Part shown: positions 34,907 through 43,165 of the stretch, piece after piece
Layout of the letters: every line of letters begins with the position of its first letter
How positions within the stretch are numbered: the first letter of the stretch is position 1
Assembly: GCA_964368645.1 (NCBI GenBank)
Contig: CAYJBY010000002.1
Span: forward strand, 62,001-126,000
Source of the DNA: JAEDHM01 sp964368645
GTDB taxonomy: Bacteria; Bacillota; Clostridia; Christensenellales; CAG-1252
Direction of reading: 5' to 3'
Length of the DNA: 64,000 nucleotides
Position numbers and translations under genes: made by a program
The notes under the pieces: model-generated
Database searches by the model: none
The model's input: only the letters and a program-made list of their open reading frames with translations
Told to the model about the DNA's origin: nothing

Positions 34907-37056
34907 TATTTCGCCTGCTGAGTGTTATCTTCTTCCGTTATTTCAGGTTTTTTAACAAACAGGCTCTTCACATACTGGAAATAATTAACCTTGATACTGG
35001 GAATATCGCACTTTTTGCCGTTGACTATTGTCACGGTAACGTAAGTGAGATATCCTGCAAGCAGTACGCTTAAGATACTGAACACGATAAGCACGGGATC
35101 AGTGCCGAGCACGGTCACTGCTTCGCTAACCTCAAGGCCGCCTGTGATAAAGCCGTTGACGTACAGATAGTAAGCGGTATTGACGGTACCTAACAGACCG
35201 AAGCCGAAATAACAGCAAAGCACTCTGCCCTCGTTAGCGTAAATAGCGTAAGCGAGGAGAAGTAAAAGCGCAGGGAACATAAACCAAACGCTCATACGAA
35301 TGGATAAGGTGTAGCAAAGAATCAAAGAGGTCGCGCCGATAAGGAGCAAATCCAAACGGTTGCGGCACTTGATGTAAGCGATAAGGGAAGCGATAAGCAC
35401 AAATGCAACGATAATCGCACTGCACACCACGCCTGCCGTATTAGCAGTCTGTCCTGCAAGGTTAAACAAGCCGTACACGTTATACGCGCCGTCGGTGAAC
35501 ATTGCGCTTGTGGTGAACATCTTGCAATAGTTGGTCAAGACGATGAAAGGCTTGCCCAGTTTGAAGAACTCCAGTCCAAAGGGAAGAGTTATAAGATAGC
35601 CGCCGATAAACGCCGCCACCGCACAGATAGGCAGTACGTTCCTGCTACGCTCGTCCTTGATGTACATATAAACGCAGAAAGCGATAAGTAAGGGCAGTAA
35701 AACAAGCGTCTCCGCCACAAACATTACGGCAAGGAAGTACCAAACGGTCATCATAATATATTTTTTGTTGAGAACTGCGACAAAGGTAAGCAGCAGGAAC
35801 AACGTGCCGATTGAGTACGCGGTGCACCAAATCGAAGACGCAGAGAACACCACGGGCAGAATCGCATAGGAGCCTGCAAAAGCAACGGCTTGAGCGGTTG
35901 TGTACTTTTTCTCACCGGCGGTGATATTGAAGATAACGAATACCGCAACCAAATCTGCAATGATAGCGGGTATTTTGAGGAAGATTGACAATCCCTGCGA
36001 ACCGGACGCCAAACCGAGAGGTTTTGCGATAAGTCCGAAAATCCAAAGGACGTACATCATACCGGGTGCGGCTTGAGGTGCACTTTCGGCGCAATACTGC
36101 AAGTAATACTGAATAGGTCCGAGGTTAGCCAAGCGAGTGGACATCAAACCGAACTGATTGATGGTAACCAAATCGCCGTAAACCAAATTAATGAGTATCA
36201 AGCGGATACCGAAGCCCACAAGCAATACCGCAAGCATTGCGATAGTGGTAACGGTAAAGCCCTTATTGGTAGGTTCCACACCGGTTTTGCCAAGCTCGGC
36301 AATCTCGGTAGGGGTACGCATTTTCCGACGGATAACGATGAAAGCGGCGTAAAGTGCAATAGCGGTAAGCACCACGGTCAAAATCACGTAAACCAAATCA
36401 GCCGTACCGGAGTAGTAGCCCGATACGTTGCTGTTCTTCACGCTTAACACTACCGTATCGGTAGGAATAGCGTCGATTTTTTGGATAGATACGTTATCGA
36501 AATAGACGGAGCCTGAAACCTTGCTGTTCTCGTTGCCGATACCAAATCGCACGTTCACCTCGTCATAATTGTCGTTGTAGAAGTAAGTGGTAAGAGTAAC
36601 AAAACCCGCAGTGCTGTCGGATTGAGATGCATAAACCGCGGTATTCTCCGCAAGTCCTACGTATGCACCCAAACTTCCTGCCAAGGTCAGCTTGGAAGTA
36701 ATGCTGACTTGTGCGGATAACTTATAATAGCATTTTTGCTCCAGCTGAACCGGCTGGGTAAGGTAGCAATAGGTTGAGGACGACGTTTTGAGGAATACGG
36801 TCTGCTTGCCGTTAACCTCTGTCGTGGAACCGTAATCATCGGAGCCTTGATGTGCCGTTGCACCGGCGGTAGGGGTAACGCTGCTGGTTGTATCGTAAAT
36901 GGTTGTCCAACCCTTGGTAAAGCTGTTGGCAGTCTCGAAATCGCCGTTAGAAAGCAATTCCTCACCTGCTTCAACCTTGGTGTTACCGGAACAGCCGCAC
37001 AAAACTGCGGCGACAAGTAAAATGCAAGTCAAAATGATAAATGCCTTTTTTTTCAT
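34906..37056 (-). CDS. Lipoprotein with sugar-binding-like domain fused to a GT-C-like membrane domain
   Basis: 716 residues from the ATG at 37056 (GAGG seven bases ahead). Residues 1-22 are a lipoprotein signal ending AVLCGC. Residues about 30-190 look like a beta-sandwich carbohydrate-binding module (LLSNGDFETANSFTKGW opens like CBM4/9). After one helix near 205-225 comes a long membrane domain of roughly ten helices. It resembles Gpi18-type GT-C mannosyltransferases: YGDLVTINQF keeps the loop-1 aspartate, but the usual SAxWGQxD segment reads SSIWCTAYS. It may be a diverged glycosyltransferase or a sensor. It heads the 13-gene operon, which is an odd place for a surface protein. Confidence 0.6.
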   Translation of the reverse strand: MKKKAFIILTCILLVAAVLCGCSGNTKVEAGEELLSNGDFETANSFTKGWTTIYDTTSSVTPTAGATAHQGSDDYGSTTEVNGKQTVFLKTSSSTYCYLTQPVQLEQKCYYKLSAQVSITSKLTLAGSLGAYVGLAENTAVYASQSDSTAGFVTLTTYFYNDNYDEVNVRFGIGNENSKVSGSVYFDNVSIQKIDAIPTDTVVLSVKNSNVSGYYSGTADLVYVILTVVLTAIALYAAFIVIRRKMRTPTEIAELGKTGVEPTNKGFTVTTIAMLAVLLVGFGIRLILINLVYGDLVTINQFGLMSTRLANLGPIQYYLQYCAESAPQAAPGMMYVLWIFGLIAKPLGLASGSQGLSIFLKIPAIIADLVAVFVIFNITAGEKKYTTAQAVAFAGSYAILPVVFSASSIWCTAYSIGTLFLLLTFVAVLNKKYIMMTVWYFLAVMFVAETLVLLPLLIAFCVYMYIKDERSRNVLPICAVAAFIGGYLITLPFGLEFFKLGKPFIVLTNYCKMFTTSAMFTDGAYNVYGLFNLAGQTANTAGVVCSAIIVAFVLIASLIAYIKCRNRLDLLLIGATSLILCYTLSIRMSVWFMFPALLLLLAYAIYANEGRVLCCYFGFGLLGTVNTAYYLYVNGFITGGLEVSEAVTVLGTDPVLIVFSILSVLLAGYLTYVTVTIVNGKKCDIPSIKVNYFQYVKSLFVKKPEITEEDNTQQAK

Positions 37057-37084
37057 TCTCAAACCTCGTATAGTATGATATTTT

Positions 37085-37113
37085 ATTTTATATACTTTCC
37101 TACAGTTTGGCAA
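37085..37113 (-). promoter_or_regulatory. Promoter of the lipoprotein-comM-dprA-topA operon
   Basis: TTGCCA, 17-base spacer, TAAAAT; ends 29 bases before the ATG at 37056. Confidence 0.65.
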
Positions 37114-37210
37114 GCGATTTAGCAATTTTGCTTAATATAATTATAATAATTAATTTTTTATAGTACAGTACAATATTACAATGCAAATTTATCCTTCGTG
37201 AATACAACGA

Positions 37211-37237
37211 AAAAAAGGATACACGAGGTATCCTTTT
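37211..37237 (-). terminator. Terminator after rplS
   Basis: Stem AAAAGGATAC/GTATCCTTTT with a five-base loop, followed by T in the minus direction; 25 bases after the rplS stop. Confidence 0.85.
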
Positions 37238-37261
37238 CCCATTAAATGTCCTTAAAAAAGC

Positions 37262-37684
37262 TTACTTATTGTAGGTCAGCTTCGCTGCAGGCACCTTAGC
37301 CGCCTTGCCGGTTCTGTCGCGCAGATAGTATAACTTAGCGCGTCTTACACGACCGCGTTTCACCACTGCAATGCTGTCAATCTGCGGAGAATGTAAGCAG
37401 AAAACCTTTTCCACACCTACACCTGCACTGATCTTACGAACGGTAACGGTCTCTCTGATACCGCCGTTCTTACGTGCGATTACAACACCCTCGAAGATCT
37501 GATGCTTGATTTCCTCTTTTACAGTTGCCGCGGTACGGTTGTTCTTGGAACCGCCGGGGTTGTTGGAAGCCTTGCTTACCTCTTTGAACTTCAAGCTGAC
37601 TCTGACCGTATCACCGATTTTGAAATCCGGTATATCGGTACGCATTCCTTCTCTCTCGATTACGTCGATTAAACTGTTAGACAT
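37262..37684 (-). CDS. rplS: 50S ribosomal protein L19 with an internal insertion
   Basis: 140 residues from the ATG at 37684 (AGGAGG seven bases ahead). L19 lies at the 30S-50S interface. The core is intact: DFKIGDTVRVSLKF, IFEGVVIARKNGGI, TVRKISAGVGVEKVF, RRAKLYYLRDRTGKAA. Between VSLKFKEV and QIFEGVV there are about 20 extra residues (SKASNNPGGSKNNRTAATVK) not present in the B. subtilis or E. coli protein (about 115 residues). It has its own promoter and is not between trmD and rbgA as usual. Confidence 0.95.
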   Translation of the reverse strand: MSNSLIDVIEREGMRTDIPDFKIGDTVRVSLKFKEVSKASNNPGGSKNNRTAATVKEEIKHQIFEGVVIARKNGGIRETVTVRKISAGVGVEKVFCLHSPQIDSIAVVKRGRVRRAKLYYLRDRTGKAAKVPAAKLTYNK

Positions 37685-37765
37685 GACTTTACCTCCTAAA
37701 AAACTAAGTGTTCGTGCCGTCTGTCTGACGCAGAGGACCACCCGAAGTCAATATTTTGCTTTATA

Positions 37766-37794
37766 ATGTTACCATACAAACGCAGTCTTTGCAA
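37766..37794 (-). promoter_or_regulatory. Promoter of rplS
   Basis: TTGCAA, 17-base spacer, TAACAT with a TGG extended -10. It leaves a 5' leader of about 75 bases, which may hold an L19-type autoregulatory leader, although I could not fold one by eye. Confidence 0.65.
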
Positions 37795-37838
37795 GCGTTT
37801 TTCGGCTGTTTTTTACTTTTTTCCGAGTATTTTCGCAT

Positions 37839-38216
37839 TTACCAGTGTTTTCTCCGATAATTGCCGTCCGAAGCTGTAAAAGCGTTCTTGATATGCTCCT
37901 CAACCTCGCCGTTTTTGACCGTAATTACATCGAACCTAGCGTCTAAACCGTTAAGCCGTTTCACCGTCATATAATACTCGGCAACTCTGGCTATTTTACT
38001 GATTTTATAGGGTGTAACGCTCTCTATCGGCTCACCGTATTCGGTGCCATAACGGTTCTTAACCTCTACGAAAATCACCGTCTTATCCTTACGGGCTATT
38101 ATATCGATTTCCCCGAAGGATACGGAATAATTACATTCCGTTATATTATAGCCCTCCGCAATCAAAAATTCCTTTGCGGCGACCTCGCCTTCAATTCCCC
38201 TTCGTCTCGTTTCCAT
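37839..38216 (-). CDS. yraN: YraN family endonuclease-like protein (UPF0102)
   Basis: 125 residues from METRRRGIEGEVAAKEFL. The start is chosen by family alignment; an upstream ATG would add 35 unrelated residues. PD-(D/E)xK-like core GEIDIIARKDKTVIFVEVKNR. The cellular role is unknown; it often sits beside rnhB. It overlaps the end of rnhB by 26 bases and has no separate ribosome binding site, so coupled translation is likely. Confidence 0.88.
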   Translation of the reverse strand: METRRRGIEGEVAAKEFLIAEGYNITECNYSVSFGEIDIIARKDKTVIFVEVKNRYGTEYGEPIESVTPYKISKIARVAEYYMTVKRLNGLDARFDVITVKNGEVEEHIKNAFTASDGNYRRKHW

Positions 38217-38811
38217 CGTTGACAAAATGCTGAATAAACAGCTTGCGGTGTATGGGGGTGGCACCGTATTCCCGAAGTGCGGCGATATGCTCCGCCGTAC
38301 CGTAGCCCTTATGTTTTTCAAAGCCGTACTCAGGATATTGGAGCGCGTAACGGCGCATTAATCTGTCACGGTAAACCTTAGCCAAAATCGAAGCGGCGGC
38401 AATGTTGTAGCTTTTTGCGTCGCCTTTAATTATGGGACATATCTCGTACGGGCAGTCTAACTTAACGGCGTCGATAAGCACCACGTCAGGCTTTACCGCA
38501 ATCTCGTCAAGACACTTGCGCATAGTCGCCTTAGTCGCGCCTAAAATGTTGATTTGCTCAATCAATTCGGGCGAGCCTTCAACGATAGAATAGGCTATCG
38601 CTTTCTCCTTGATAATCTCGAATAATCGCTCCCTGTTCTTTTCAGTGACCTTTTTGCTGTCGTTTACGCCGGGTATAAGCTCGTCTAACGGCATAATGAC
38701 GCAAGCCGCCACCACAGGTCCTGCCAACGGACCACGTCCTGCCTCGTCTATTCCTGCAATTAGGGTTTTGCCTTTGGCAATGTATTCGTTTTCGTACTCC
38801 AAAAGATTCAT
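38191..38811 (-). CDS. rnhB: Ribonuclease HII
   Basis: 206 residues. Removes ribonucleotides from DNA and RNA-DNA hybrids. GIDEAGRGPLAGPVVAA carries the first acidic pair (DE), DSKKVTEKNRE the conserved lysines, and IIKGDAKSYNIAAASILAKVYRD the later catalytic aspartates. Overlaps rbgA by four bases. Confidence 0.97.
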   Translation of the reverse strand: MNLLEYENEYIAKGKTLIAGIDEAGRGPLAGPVVAACVIMPLDELIPGVNDSKKVTEKNRERLFEIIKEKAIAYSIVEGSPELIEQINILGATKATMRKCLDEIAVKPDVVLIDAVKLDCPYEICPIIKGDAKSYNIAAASILAKVYRDRLMRRYALQYPEYGFEKHKGYGTAEHIAALREYGATPIHRKLFIQHFVNDGNETKGN

Positions 38812-39650
38812 TGCGGTAACTCCAAAATCAATTTGCCCATTCTTCCCTTGCGGAAATCGTCAAGCACTGCCGCCGCTGTTCGGGAATAATCGTAATCCCC
38901 TCCCTTAAGCAAAAAACCTCTTGACGCGGCTATCCCCTCGTAAATTTCCAAGGGAGTTTTGCCGTCCGTTTCCACTCCGTACCTTGCTTGAAGCGCAAAA
39001 GGATAATCCTTAACAAACCTCTTAATCAGTTCCAAAGCCAAACCCTCGGTATCAAGAACCGCGTCACGGATACAGCCTATGAATGCCAAATTAAGCGCGG
39101 TGCGTTCCACTTCGATACTGTGACACAGCGTCCCCGGGGTATCCAAAAGAGTAATTCCGTTGTCAAGTTTCACCCATTGTTCCCCACGCGTTACGCCGGG
39201 TTTGTTCCCTGTAATCGTGCGTTTATCGCCGCAAAGACTGTTAATCAGCGTGGATTTTCCCGTATTGGGCATACCGATAACCATTGCCTTAACCGAGTAA
39301 TTAATGCCCTTGGCGCGATTGCGTTCAAGTTTTTCCGCATTTACCGCTCGTAAAGCCGCAATTACGGCTTTAACGTCTTTTTTCGCGGTGCTGTCCGTCA
39401 TTACAACGGTTTTACCCTCCTGCTCGAATTTGTCCTTCCAACGCTGTAAATCGTTGCGCTCCACAAGGTCGCATTTGTTCAGCGCATATACGGCGGGCCG
39501 ATTGGCGATTAAGGTAGCAAATTGCGGATTAATACAGGAAAAAGGAGCGCGTGCGTCCAAAAGATAAACTATGCTGTCCACCTTTTTTATGCTCTGCTCC
39601 ATCTGTCTTAAAGCCTTGGTCATATGACCGGGGAACCATTGTATAAGCAT
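38808..39650 (-). CDS. rbgA: Ribosome biogenesis GTPase RbgA (YlqF)
   Basis: 280 residues. Circularly permuted GTPase for late 50S assembly. QWFPGHMTKALRQM opens the protein; G4 NKCD, G1 GMPNTGKSTLINSL and G3 DTPG are present, with a C-terminal helical domain that touches 23S rRNA. Three bases after trmD; in B. subtilis rplS would lie in between. Confidence 0.97.
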   Translation of the reverse strand: MLIQWFPGHMTKALRQMEQSIKKVDSIVYLLDARAPFSCINPQFATLIANRPAVYALNKCDLVERNDLQRWKDKFEQEGKTVVMTDSTAKKDVKAVIAALRAVNAEKLERNRAKGINYSVKAMVIGMPNTGKSTLINSLCGDKRTITGNKPGVTRGEQWVKLDNGITLLDTPGTLCHSIEVERTALNLAFIGCIRDAVLDTEGLALELIKRFVKDYPFALQARYGVETDGKTPLEIYEGIAASRGFLLKGGDYDYSRTAAAVLDDFRKGRMGKLILELPQ

Positions 39651-39652
39651 TA

Positions 39653-40378
39653 TTACTTCCTTTTTTTGCGCGTTTTGCGCTCCCGTTCCTCAATAATCGG
39701 GCGTACCTTTTCGTAAAGGTCGGGCCTTCGCTCTCGCGTAATCTCAACCTGCTGCTTGTAACGCCATTCCGCAACCGCCGCGTGATCTCCCGACAGCAGC
39801 ACGGCAGGAACCTCCATTCCAAGGAACACGTTGGGACGAGTATATTGCGGATACTCAAGCAATCCGCCGCAAAAGCTCTCCTCTTCCCGACTCTCCTCGT
39901 TGCCTAACACGCCCGGCAAAAATCTGGATACCACGTTGATAACCACCATTGCCGCCAAATCTCCGCAGGTCAAAACGTAATCCCCGATTGACAATTCGGA
40001 ATCAATATCCGCCTGTAACACGCGCTCGTCCACGCCCTCGTAACTTCCGCAGAGAAAAAGCAGTTTTTCCTCCTGCGCAAGTTCTCCTGCCAACTGCTGA
40101 GTAAGTACCGCGCCCTTAGGCGAAAGGTAAAGCCTTTTGCACTCGTGATTGGGATCAATCGCGTTAATCGCGTCGTGTATAGGTTGCGGCGTCATCACCA
40201 TTCCCGCTCCGCCCCCAAAGGAATAATCGTCCGTTTTTTTGTGCTTGTCGGCGGAATAATCTCGGATATTGGTAACGCGCATACTAAAAGCAGAGCCTCG
40301 AATAGCTCTGCCTTCGACGCCGCTGTCCATCGCGGCATACATTTCGGGAAATAGCGTCAATACTTCAATCGTCATCAT
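39653..40378 (-). CDS. trmD: tRNA (guanine-37 N1) methyltransferase
   Basis: 241 residues from the ATG at 40378. That start overlaps the end of rimM, and the longer reading from 40411 would only add residues shared with rimM coding sequence in another frame. SPOUT enzyme with the trefoil-knot segments LLFLCGSYEGVDERV and SIGDYVLTCGDLAAMV. It prevents frameshifting at CCN and similar codons. No clear Shine-Dalgarno, so it is likely coupled to rimM. Confidence 0.95.
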   Translation of the reverse strand: MMTIEVLTLFPEMYAAMDSGVEGRAIRGSAFSMRVTNIRDYSADKHKKTDDYSFGGGAGMVMTPQPIHDAINAIDPNHECKRLYLSPKGAVLTQQLAGELAQEEKLLFLCGSYEGVDERVLQADIDSELSIGDYVLTCGDLAAMVVINVVSRFLPGVLGNEESREEESFCGGLLEYPQYTRPNVFLGMEVPAVLLSGDHAAVAEWRYKQQVEITRERRPDLYEKVRPIIEERERKTRKKRK

Positions 40379-40868
40379 ATAAAGCGATTTTCGGGAACTC
40401 GGACGTGTCAATGGTTATCGTGCCGGCAATCGTATCGGGAACAACGAATTGTTTGATATAGGGAAAGCTGAACGGTCTTTCTCCGCTAACGTAAATGACG
40501 TCGGCAGTACCGAAATTATCCACGTCGCTTACCTCGCCCAAAACCTTGCCGTCAACCGTAACCTTAAGACCTATCAAATCATCGACGAAAAAGTCGCCGT
40601 CCTTAAAAACGTCCGCTTTTTCTCGTTCAACGGTCAGCTCTGCACCTCTTAGTTCTTCCGCGGCATTGCGATCCGCTACGTTCTCCAAACGCAAATAAAC
40701 TCCGTCCGGCGCAATTCGTGCGCCGATAACAGAGTAGCTTTTGCCGTCAAGAAAAATATTGCGGATAAGCGTAAACCCTTGAGGACGGTCAACGTAAGGC
40801 AAAACCTTAACCTCGCCCTTAATCCCCTGCGGTTTGACTATTTTACCGACTTCGATAAACTTGTCCAA
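40365..40868 (-). CDS. rimM: Ribosome maturation factor RimM
   Basis: 167 residues; start codon TTG. N-terminal beta-barrel with IEVGKIVKPQGIKGEVKVLPY and a C-terminal PRC-barrel with DLIGLKV and VPFIK-like FSFPYIKQFVV. Binds S19 and processes the 30S head. Two bases after khpA, with no separate ribosome binding site. Confidence 0.95.
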   Translation of the reverse strand: MDKFIEVGKIVKPQGIKGEVKVLPYVDRPQGFTLIRNIFLDGKSYSVIGARIAPDGVYLRLENVADRNAAEELRGAELTVEREKADVFKDGDFFVDDLIGLKVTVDGKVLGEVSDVDNFGTADVIYVSGERPFSFPYIKQFVVPDTIAGTITIDTSEFPKIALYDDD

Positions 40869-40870
40869 AA

Positions 40871-41098
40871 CTATTTTTCGATAATCTCCACGTTATATCT
40901 GTGATTAATCTTGCCTGCGGAGGCTTTGACGATTAAACGGATAGCTCTGGCAATCTTACCGGACTTGCCGATAACCTTGCCGATATCTTCCTTGTCGATA
41001 TGAACGTAGATAGTTCTGTCCTGTTCGTTGACGTTAACGTCAAATTCCCTATCGTCGCCGATAAGTGCTTTGACGATGTATTCTACCAGTTCCTGCAT
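40871..41098 (-). CDS. khpA: KH-domain RNA-binding protein KhpA (YlqC)
   Basis: 75-residue single KH domain: MQELVEYIVKALI, then GKVIGKSGKIARAIR with the GxxG loop that contacts RNA. In other Firmicutes KhpA works with KhpB in post-transcriptional control of cell division. Conserved position between rpsP and rimM. Confidence 0.94.
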   Translation of the reverse strand: MQELVEYIVKALIGDDREFDVNVNEQDRTIYVHIDKEDIGKVIGKSGKIARAIRLIVKASAGKINHRYNVEIIEK

Positions 41099-41102
41099 AA
41101 TC

Positions 41103-41339
41103 TTAGAGAATACCGTTCTTGTGGAGCATAGCCTTTACGGTTTCGGTGGGTTGTGCGCCGACGGAAATCCATTTTTTAGCAAGTTCCGCGTCAATTTTGA
41201 TGCCGTTTTCAGCCTTGGGATCATAAGTACCGATTTGCTCGATATATTGACCGTCTCTGGCTTTCTTGCTGTCGATAGCAACGATGCGATAGAAAGGTTC
41301 TTTCTTTGCGCCCATTCTCGTAAGTCTGATTTTAACCAT
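41103..41339 (-). CDS. rpsP: 30S ribosomal protein S16
   Basis: 78 residues: MVKIRLTRMGAKKEPFYRIV, then DSKKARDGQYIEQIGTYDP, a standard S16. GGAGG ahead of the ATG; 41 bases after ffh. Confidence 0.98.
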   Translation of the reverse strand: MVKIRLTRMGAKKEPFYRIVAIDSKKARDGQYIEQIGTYDPKAENGIKIDAELAKKWISVGAQPTETVKAMLHKNGIL

Positions 41340-41380
41340 TGTAAATACCTCCGTGTATTGGTTGTTATTATTGTATCCCG

Positions 41381-42706
41381 TTAAAAGGGAAATTTCATAC
41401 GTTTCATTCCGCCGCGCATCATACGTTTCATCATATCGCGCGTCATCTCATACTGCTTAAGAAGCTGATTAATCTCTTGTATCGTGGTGCCCGAGCCTGC
41501 GGCTATGCGCTTCTTGCGTTTGCCGTTGATTACGTCGGCGTGATCCCTCTCGTAAGGAGTCATTGACAGTATGATCGCCTTCATATGCTTGATACGATCC
41601 TCGTCAACCGTCATATCCTGTCCTTTAACCTTGTTGGCAAGTCCGGGAATCATACCCAGCATCTCCTGCATATTGCCCATCTTCTTCAAGCGGTCAAATT
41701 GGTCAAGGTAGTCGGTAAGCGTGAAGTCCTGCGAGCGCAGTTTCTCTTGAAACTTCTTCGCTTCTTCCTCGGTGTATGCGGTCTGTGCCTTTTCGATAAG
41801 GGTAAGAACGTCGCCCATACCCAGTATTCTCGACGCCATACGGTCGGGGTGGAAAGGCTCGATATCGTCCATCTTTTCGCCTGTACCGGAGAATTTGATA
41901 GGTTTTCCCGTTACTGCCTTGATGGATAGTGCCGCGCCGCCTCTTGTGTCGCCGTCCAGCTTGGTTACGATTACGCCCGTTATGTCCAAAAGACGGTTAA
42001 ACTCGGTTGCCACGTTAACGGCGTCCTGACCTGTCATAGAATCTACGACCAAAAGTATCTCCGTAGGATTAAGAAACTTTTTCAGCTCCTCCAACTCCTG
42101 CATCAACGCCTCGTCAATGTGAAGTCTGCCTGCGGTATCTACGATAATCGTATCGTAGTTAAGTCTTTGCGCCTCAGCTAACGCGCCCTTGACAATTTTA
42201 AGCGGTGCAATCTGTCCCATTTGAAAAACGGGTACAGCCGCCTTCTCGCCCACCTTTTGAAGCTGCAAAATAGCCGCAGGACGATATATGTCGCACGCTA
42301 CGAGCAAAGGGTTCTTGCCTTGCTTTTTCAGCATACGTCCGATTTTGCCGCACATCGTGGTTTTGCCGCTGCCCTGCAAGCCGCACATAAGTATGACGGT
42401 CGGGGGCTTGTCGGAAACGCCCAACTTTTGGAAGGTACTGCCCATTAAGGCGATAAGCTGTTCGTTGACTATCTTGATAACCTGCTGTGCAGGGGTTAAA
42501 CTTTTAAGTACTTCCTCGCCTACGGCAAGCTCGCTGACCTTGGCGATAAAATCCTTGACAACGGTAAAGTTGACGTCCGCTTCCAACAGTGCTATGCGCA
42601 CCTCGCGCATCGCCTGTCTAATCTCCAGCTCGGTAAGCGCACCTTTGTTTTTGAGCTTGGAAAAAATATGATTCAATCTGTCGCTTAATCCCGAAAATGC
42701 CGCCAT
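41381..42706 (-). CDS. ffh: Signal recognition particle protein Ffh
   Basis: 441 residues. N and G domains with GLQGSGKTTMCGKI, DTAGRLHIDE, TKLDGDTRGGAALS, then the methionine-rich M domain that binds SRP RNA and signal peptides (IPGLANKVKG ... MTPYERDH ... MMKRMMRGGMKRM). Targets nascent membrane proteins to FtsY. It follows ylxM by one base, as usual. The SRP RNA gene is not in the window. Confidence 0.98.
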   Translation of the reverse strand: MAAFSGLSDRLNHIFSKLKNKGALTELEIRQAMREVRIALLEADVNFTVVKDFIAKVSELAVGEEVLKSLTPAQQVIKIVNEQLIALMGSTFQKLGVSDKPPTVILMCGLQGSGKTTMCGKIGRMLKKQGKNPLLVACDIYRPAAILQLQKVGEKAAVPVFQMGQIAPLKIVKGALAEAQRLNYDTIIVDTAGRLHIDEALMQELEELKKFLNPTEILLVVDSMTGQDAVNVATEFNRLLDITGVIVTKLDGDTRGGAALSIKAVTGKPIKFSGTGEKMDDIEPFHPDRMASRILGMGDVLTLIEKAQTAYTEEEAKKFQEKLRSQDFTLTDYLDQFDRLKKMGNMQEMLGMIPGLANKVKGQDMTVDEDRIKHMKAIILSMTPYERDHADVINGKRKKRIAAGSGTTIQEINQLLKQYEMTRDMMKRMMRGGMKRMKFPF

Positions 42707-42707
42707 A

Positions 42708-43028
42708 TCAGCCCTCCGTTAAAGCCGCGATACGTTTAAGGCAGTCTTCTGCCGACGCACCGCCTGCCGCGTAATCCTTCAAAACCTCAGACAGCTGCGA
42801 CTTAAAGCGCAAATTGCCTAAGATCTGTTCGTAAGCTTCAAGACTTGCCGCGGAATGATTAATAGCGTCGCGAACCGCCTGCCTTGAAATGCCGTACTCA
42901 TCCGATACCTCTCCGAGAGATAAGTCCAATTCACAATATAAGTGCGTGATTTCACGCTGCTTATCCGTAAGCAAACCGCCGTATTCGGTCAACAGCTCCG
43001 ATAGCTCAACTCTGTCCTCAATCCTCAT
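42708..43028 (-). CDS. ylxM: YlxM family HTH protein
   Basis: 106 residues, helical, with a sigma-70 region-4-like helix-turn-helix (LTDKQREITHLYCELDLSLGEVSDEYGISRQAVRDAI). Always next to ffh in Firmicutes and thought to modulate SRP. It heads the ylxM-ffh-rpsP-khpA-rimM-trmD-rbgA-rnhB-yraN operon. Confidence 0.92.
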   Translation of the reverse strand: MRIEDRVELSELLTEYGGLLTDKQREITHLYCELDLSLGEVSDEYGISRQAVRDAINHSAASLEAYEQILGNLRFKSQLSEVLKDYAAGGASAEDCLKRIAALTEG

Positions 43029-43062
43029 AACAGCCCCTGTAAAGGTATTTTACTTTACACCA

Positions 43063-43091
43063 ACTATAAAGCATTTATTTCCCCAAGTCAA
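43063..43091 (-). promoter_or_regulatory. Promoter of the ylxM-ffh operon
   Basis: TTGACT, 17-base spacer, TATAGT. A small inverted repeat GTAAAG/CTTTAC (43039-43058) lies in the leader. Confidence 0.75.
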
Positions 43092-43130
43092 CAGTTTTAT
43101 ACCGAATTATCAAAAAATAGTTCTTCCGCA

Positions 43131-43159
43131 TTGCAAACAATTCGCCGTTGTGATAATAT
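43131..43159 (+). promoter_or_regulatory. Leaderless-type promoter of apbE
   Basis: TTGCAA, 17-base spacer, TAATAT with a TGA extended -10. The -10 ends six bases before the apbE ATG, so the transcript would start at or next to the start codon. Confidence 0.7.
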
Positions 43160-43165
43160 GGATTT

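Noticed and set aside
37839..38321. Longer yraN reading with 35 more N-terminal residues
   Set aside because: The extra part is rnhB sequence in another frame and has no family match.
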